Source: an uncultured Collinsella sp. (lineage in GTDB: Bacteria; Actinomycetota; Coriobacteriia; Coriobacteriales; Coriobacteriaceae). Taken from it: 6,594 bases of DNA. The stretch covers positions 1 through 6,594 of the forward strand of contig CATVQO010000075.1 in NCBI GenBank assembly GCA_958346165.1, written 5' to 3'. Below the pieces are notes generated by a model. The model was not told where the DNA came from and searched no databases. It was given only the letters and a program-made list of their open reading frames with translations. Position numbers and translations under genes: made by a program. Shown here in pieces: positions 6,401 to 6,594 of the stretch. The number at the start of each line of letters is the position of its first letter. Positions within the stretch are counted from its first letter, which is position 1.

Positions 6401-6594
6401 GTCTTTACCGAGGATTCGCTTGCGCACCTGGTGAAGCCCGAGCGTCCGATTCGCGTCGTCGACCAGTGGATGTACCACAGCCGCCTGTACGCCGTCGCCC
6501 GTTTTGTGACGATGCGCAACGACCTGGACCTGATCCAGCTCAACTCCTTCGGCTGCGGCTTGGACGCCCTGACCACCGACCAGGTGCAGGAGAT
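3467..6594 (+). CDS. Large fused acyl-CoA dehydratase activase-related protein, 3' end cut by window edge
   Basis: Relative of the HgdC/BcrA-BadF ATPases that pass electrons from a [4Fe-4S] cluster to 2-hydroxyacyl-CoA dehydratases or benzoyl-CoA reductases. The client here is unknown. The 1042 visible residues contain, in order: an Ala-rich helical extension (1-83); ASKHA domain 1 (about 85-395) with GIDVGSTTVK at 88-97, ELGGEDAK at 182-189 and Cys205/Cys244; ASKHA domain 2 (about 400-665) with GIDAGSTTMK at 403-412, DIGGQDMK at 500-507 and Cys525/Cys564; a Cys motif CX2CX3CX18C (686, 689, 693, 712); and a DUF2229-like region from about 750, with Cys802, Cys827, Cys841, Cys844, GRPYH at 955-959 and SFGCGLDA near 1028-1034. 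Both domains keep the 39-residue Cys spacing of HgdC's cluster ligands. The start is ATG 3467 with AGGAG at 3456-3460. Family members often run to about 1400 residues, so a C-terminal part is missing. Likely co-transcribed with the TetR gene. The family is certain; the reaction is not. Confidence 0.92.
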   Translation, partial: MSKLVEGIKDRMIAAAREAAPTVVDAAQKAATAAAEKVVEAVADAKNAAGETSVASEPATAAESVAAAHAPEGAIFNPEAARGNLHLGIDVGSTTVKLAVLNDDNQIVYAKYQRHHTDVRACARDLFEGAATVLPTAQMTCAITGSGGLLLSQWLDLEFVQEVIASKRAVETLIPATDVAIELGGEDAKIIYFDNGIEQRMNGTCAGGTGAFIDQMATLLHTDASGLNELAANATTIYPIASRCGVFAKTDVQPLLNEGARPEDVAASIFQAVVTQTISGLACGRPIRGNVAFLGGPLQYLSELRHRFYLTLNLDEEHRIVPQNAHLFVASGAAMAHESNKLSTFPQLIEAIDALGDTQGAEVERLDPLFATDEDFAEFKTRHDTEVVPKGKLDGYTGRVFIGIDAGSTTMKAALVGEDGQLLHTWYGNNNGDILGTAKVIMADFYNHIPAGCTIGHVTTTGYGEALLIEALKADSGEIETVAHLRGAKAFLPGVEFILDIGGQDMKCLRVKDGVIEHIMLNEACSSGCGSFIESFAVSMNMDVRAFADAAIHAKAPVDLGSRCTVFMNSRVKQAQKEGATVGDIAAGLSYSVIKNALFKVIKLRDPKEIGSQVIVQGGTFMSDATLRAFEQLTGVHAVRPDIAGCMGAYGAALLARDRAGANGTSTILSAEDIAHLTVTQKHVRCGRCSNNCQLTVNDFGGGRRFITGNRCEKGAGHKKQKTEAPNLFKMKNELLFNREVLSPDEAPRGTVGIPRALNMYENYPFWHAFFTRLGFSVQLSDQSSKKTYQAGIESMPSESVCYPAKMSHGHVMNLIDRDVDFIWMPCVRWERKEDPTAGNCYNCPIVMSYPTALALNIDEIREQNIEFLYPFVPYHDKTELKRRLYQVLAVDRVADAEAGRGRVRGPKITRSEVDAAVNAAFEADARFHEDIQTMGEEALKWVEDHGGHGIVLAGRPYHNDPEINHALPELISSFGFAVFTEDSLAHLVKPERPIRVVDQWMYHSRLYAVARFVTMRNDLDLIQLNSFGCGLDALTTDQVQE

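Noticed and set aside
5144..6478. Long open frame of 444 codons on the - strand inside the activase gene
   Set aside because: It lies fully antisense to a clearly conserved coding sequence. Its Gly/Ala/Val/His-rich content is typical of the shadow frame of a high-GC gene, and it has no recognisable domain.

Overview
The window looks like a stretch of chromosome from a high-GC, gut-type actinobacterium of the class Coriobacteriia. Collinsella or a close relative is the best guess. The reasons are strong G/C-ending codon use, AGGAG-type ribosome binding sites, and a giant 2-hydroxyacyl-CoA-dehydratase-activase protein typical of strict anaerobes. The assignment is by pattern recognition only. 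All recognisable genes are on the + strand.

Layout. (1) Positions 2-1213 hold the body of a 12-helix MFS transporter whose first few codons lie off the left edge; its base composition is visibly poorer in G/C than the genes to its right. (2) Positions 1214-1328 are a structured gap: a hairpin after the MFS stop, then a perfect 21-bp inverted repeat whose right arm contains the ribosome binding site of the next gene. (3) Positions 1329-2186 encode a Cof-type HAD phosphatase. (4) Positions 2187-2743 are a non-coding-looking stretch that on close reading is full of structure. It has a 12-bp palindrome just after the HAD stop, a LexA-box-like site in a promoter region, and a 41-codon gene for a membrane peptide with a basic tail (resembling the 'putative holin-like toxin' family) whose Shine-Dalgarno can be paired off. 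There is also a bidirectional terminator hairpin, a possible convergent antisense RNA, and a decayed inverted copy of the first palindrome. Together this reads as an unannotated SOS-linked type I toxin-antitoxin cassette. (5) Positions 2744-3454 encode a TetR-family regulator with palindromic operator-like sites in its own leader. (6) Twelve bases later, from 3467 to the right edge, comes the open-ended gene for a large fused acyl-CoA dehydratase activase-related protein: an Ala-rich N-terminal extension, two ASKHA/BcrAD-BadFG activase domains, a Cys motif and a DUF2229-like region.

How the genes may work together. The TetR gene and the activase gene are almost certainly one operon, with TetR probably repressing both. 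The activase family uses ATP hydrolysis to drive an electron from a [4Fe-4S] cluster to a very low potential acceptor, but the client enzyme is not in the window. The MFS and HAD genes show no functional link to this operon. The toxin-like cassette is an independent insertion between the HAD gene and the operon.
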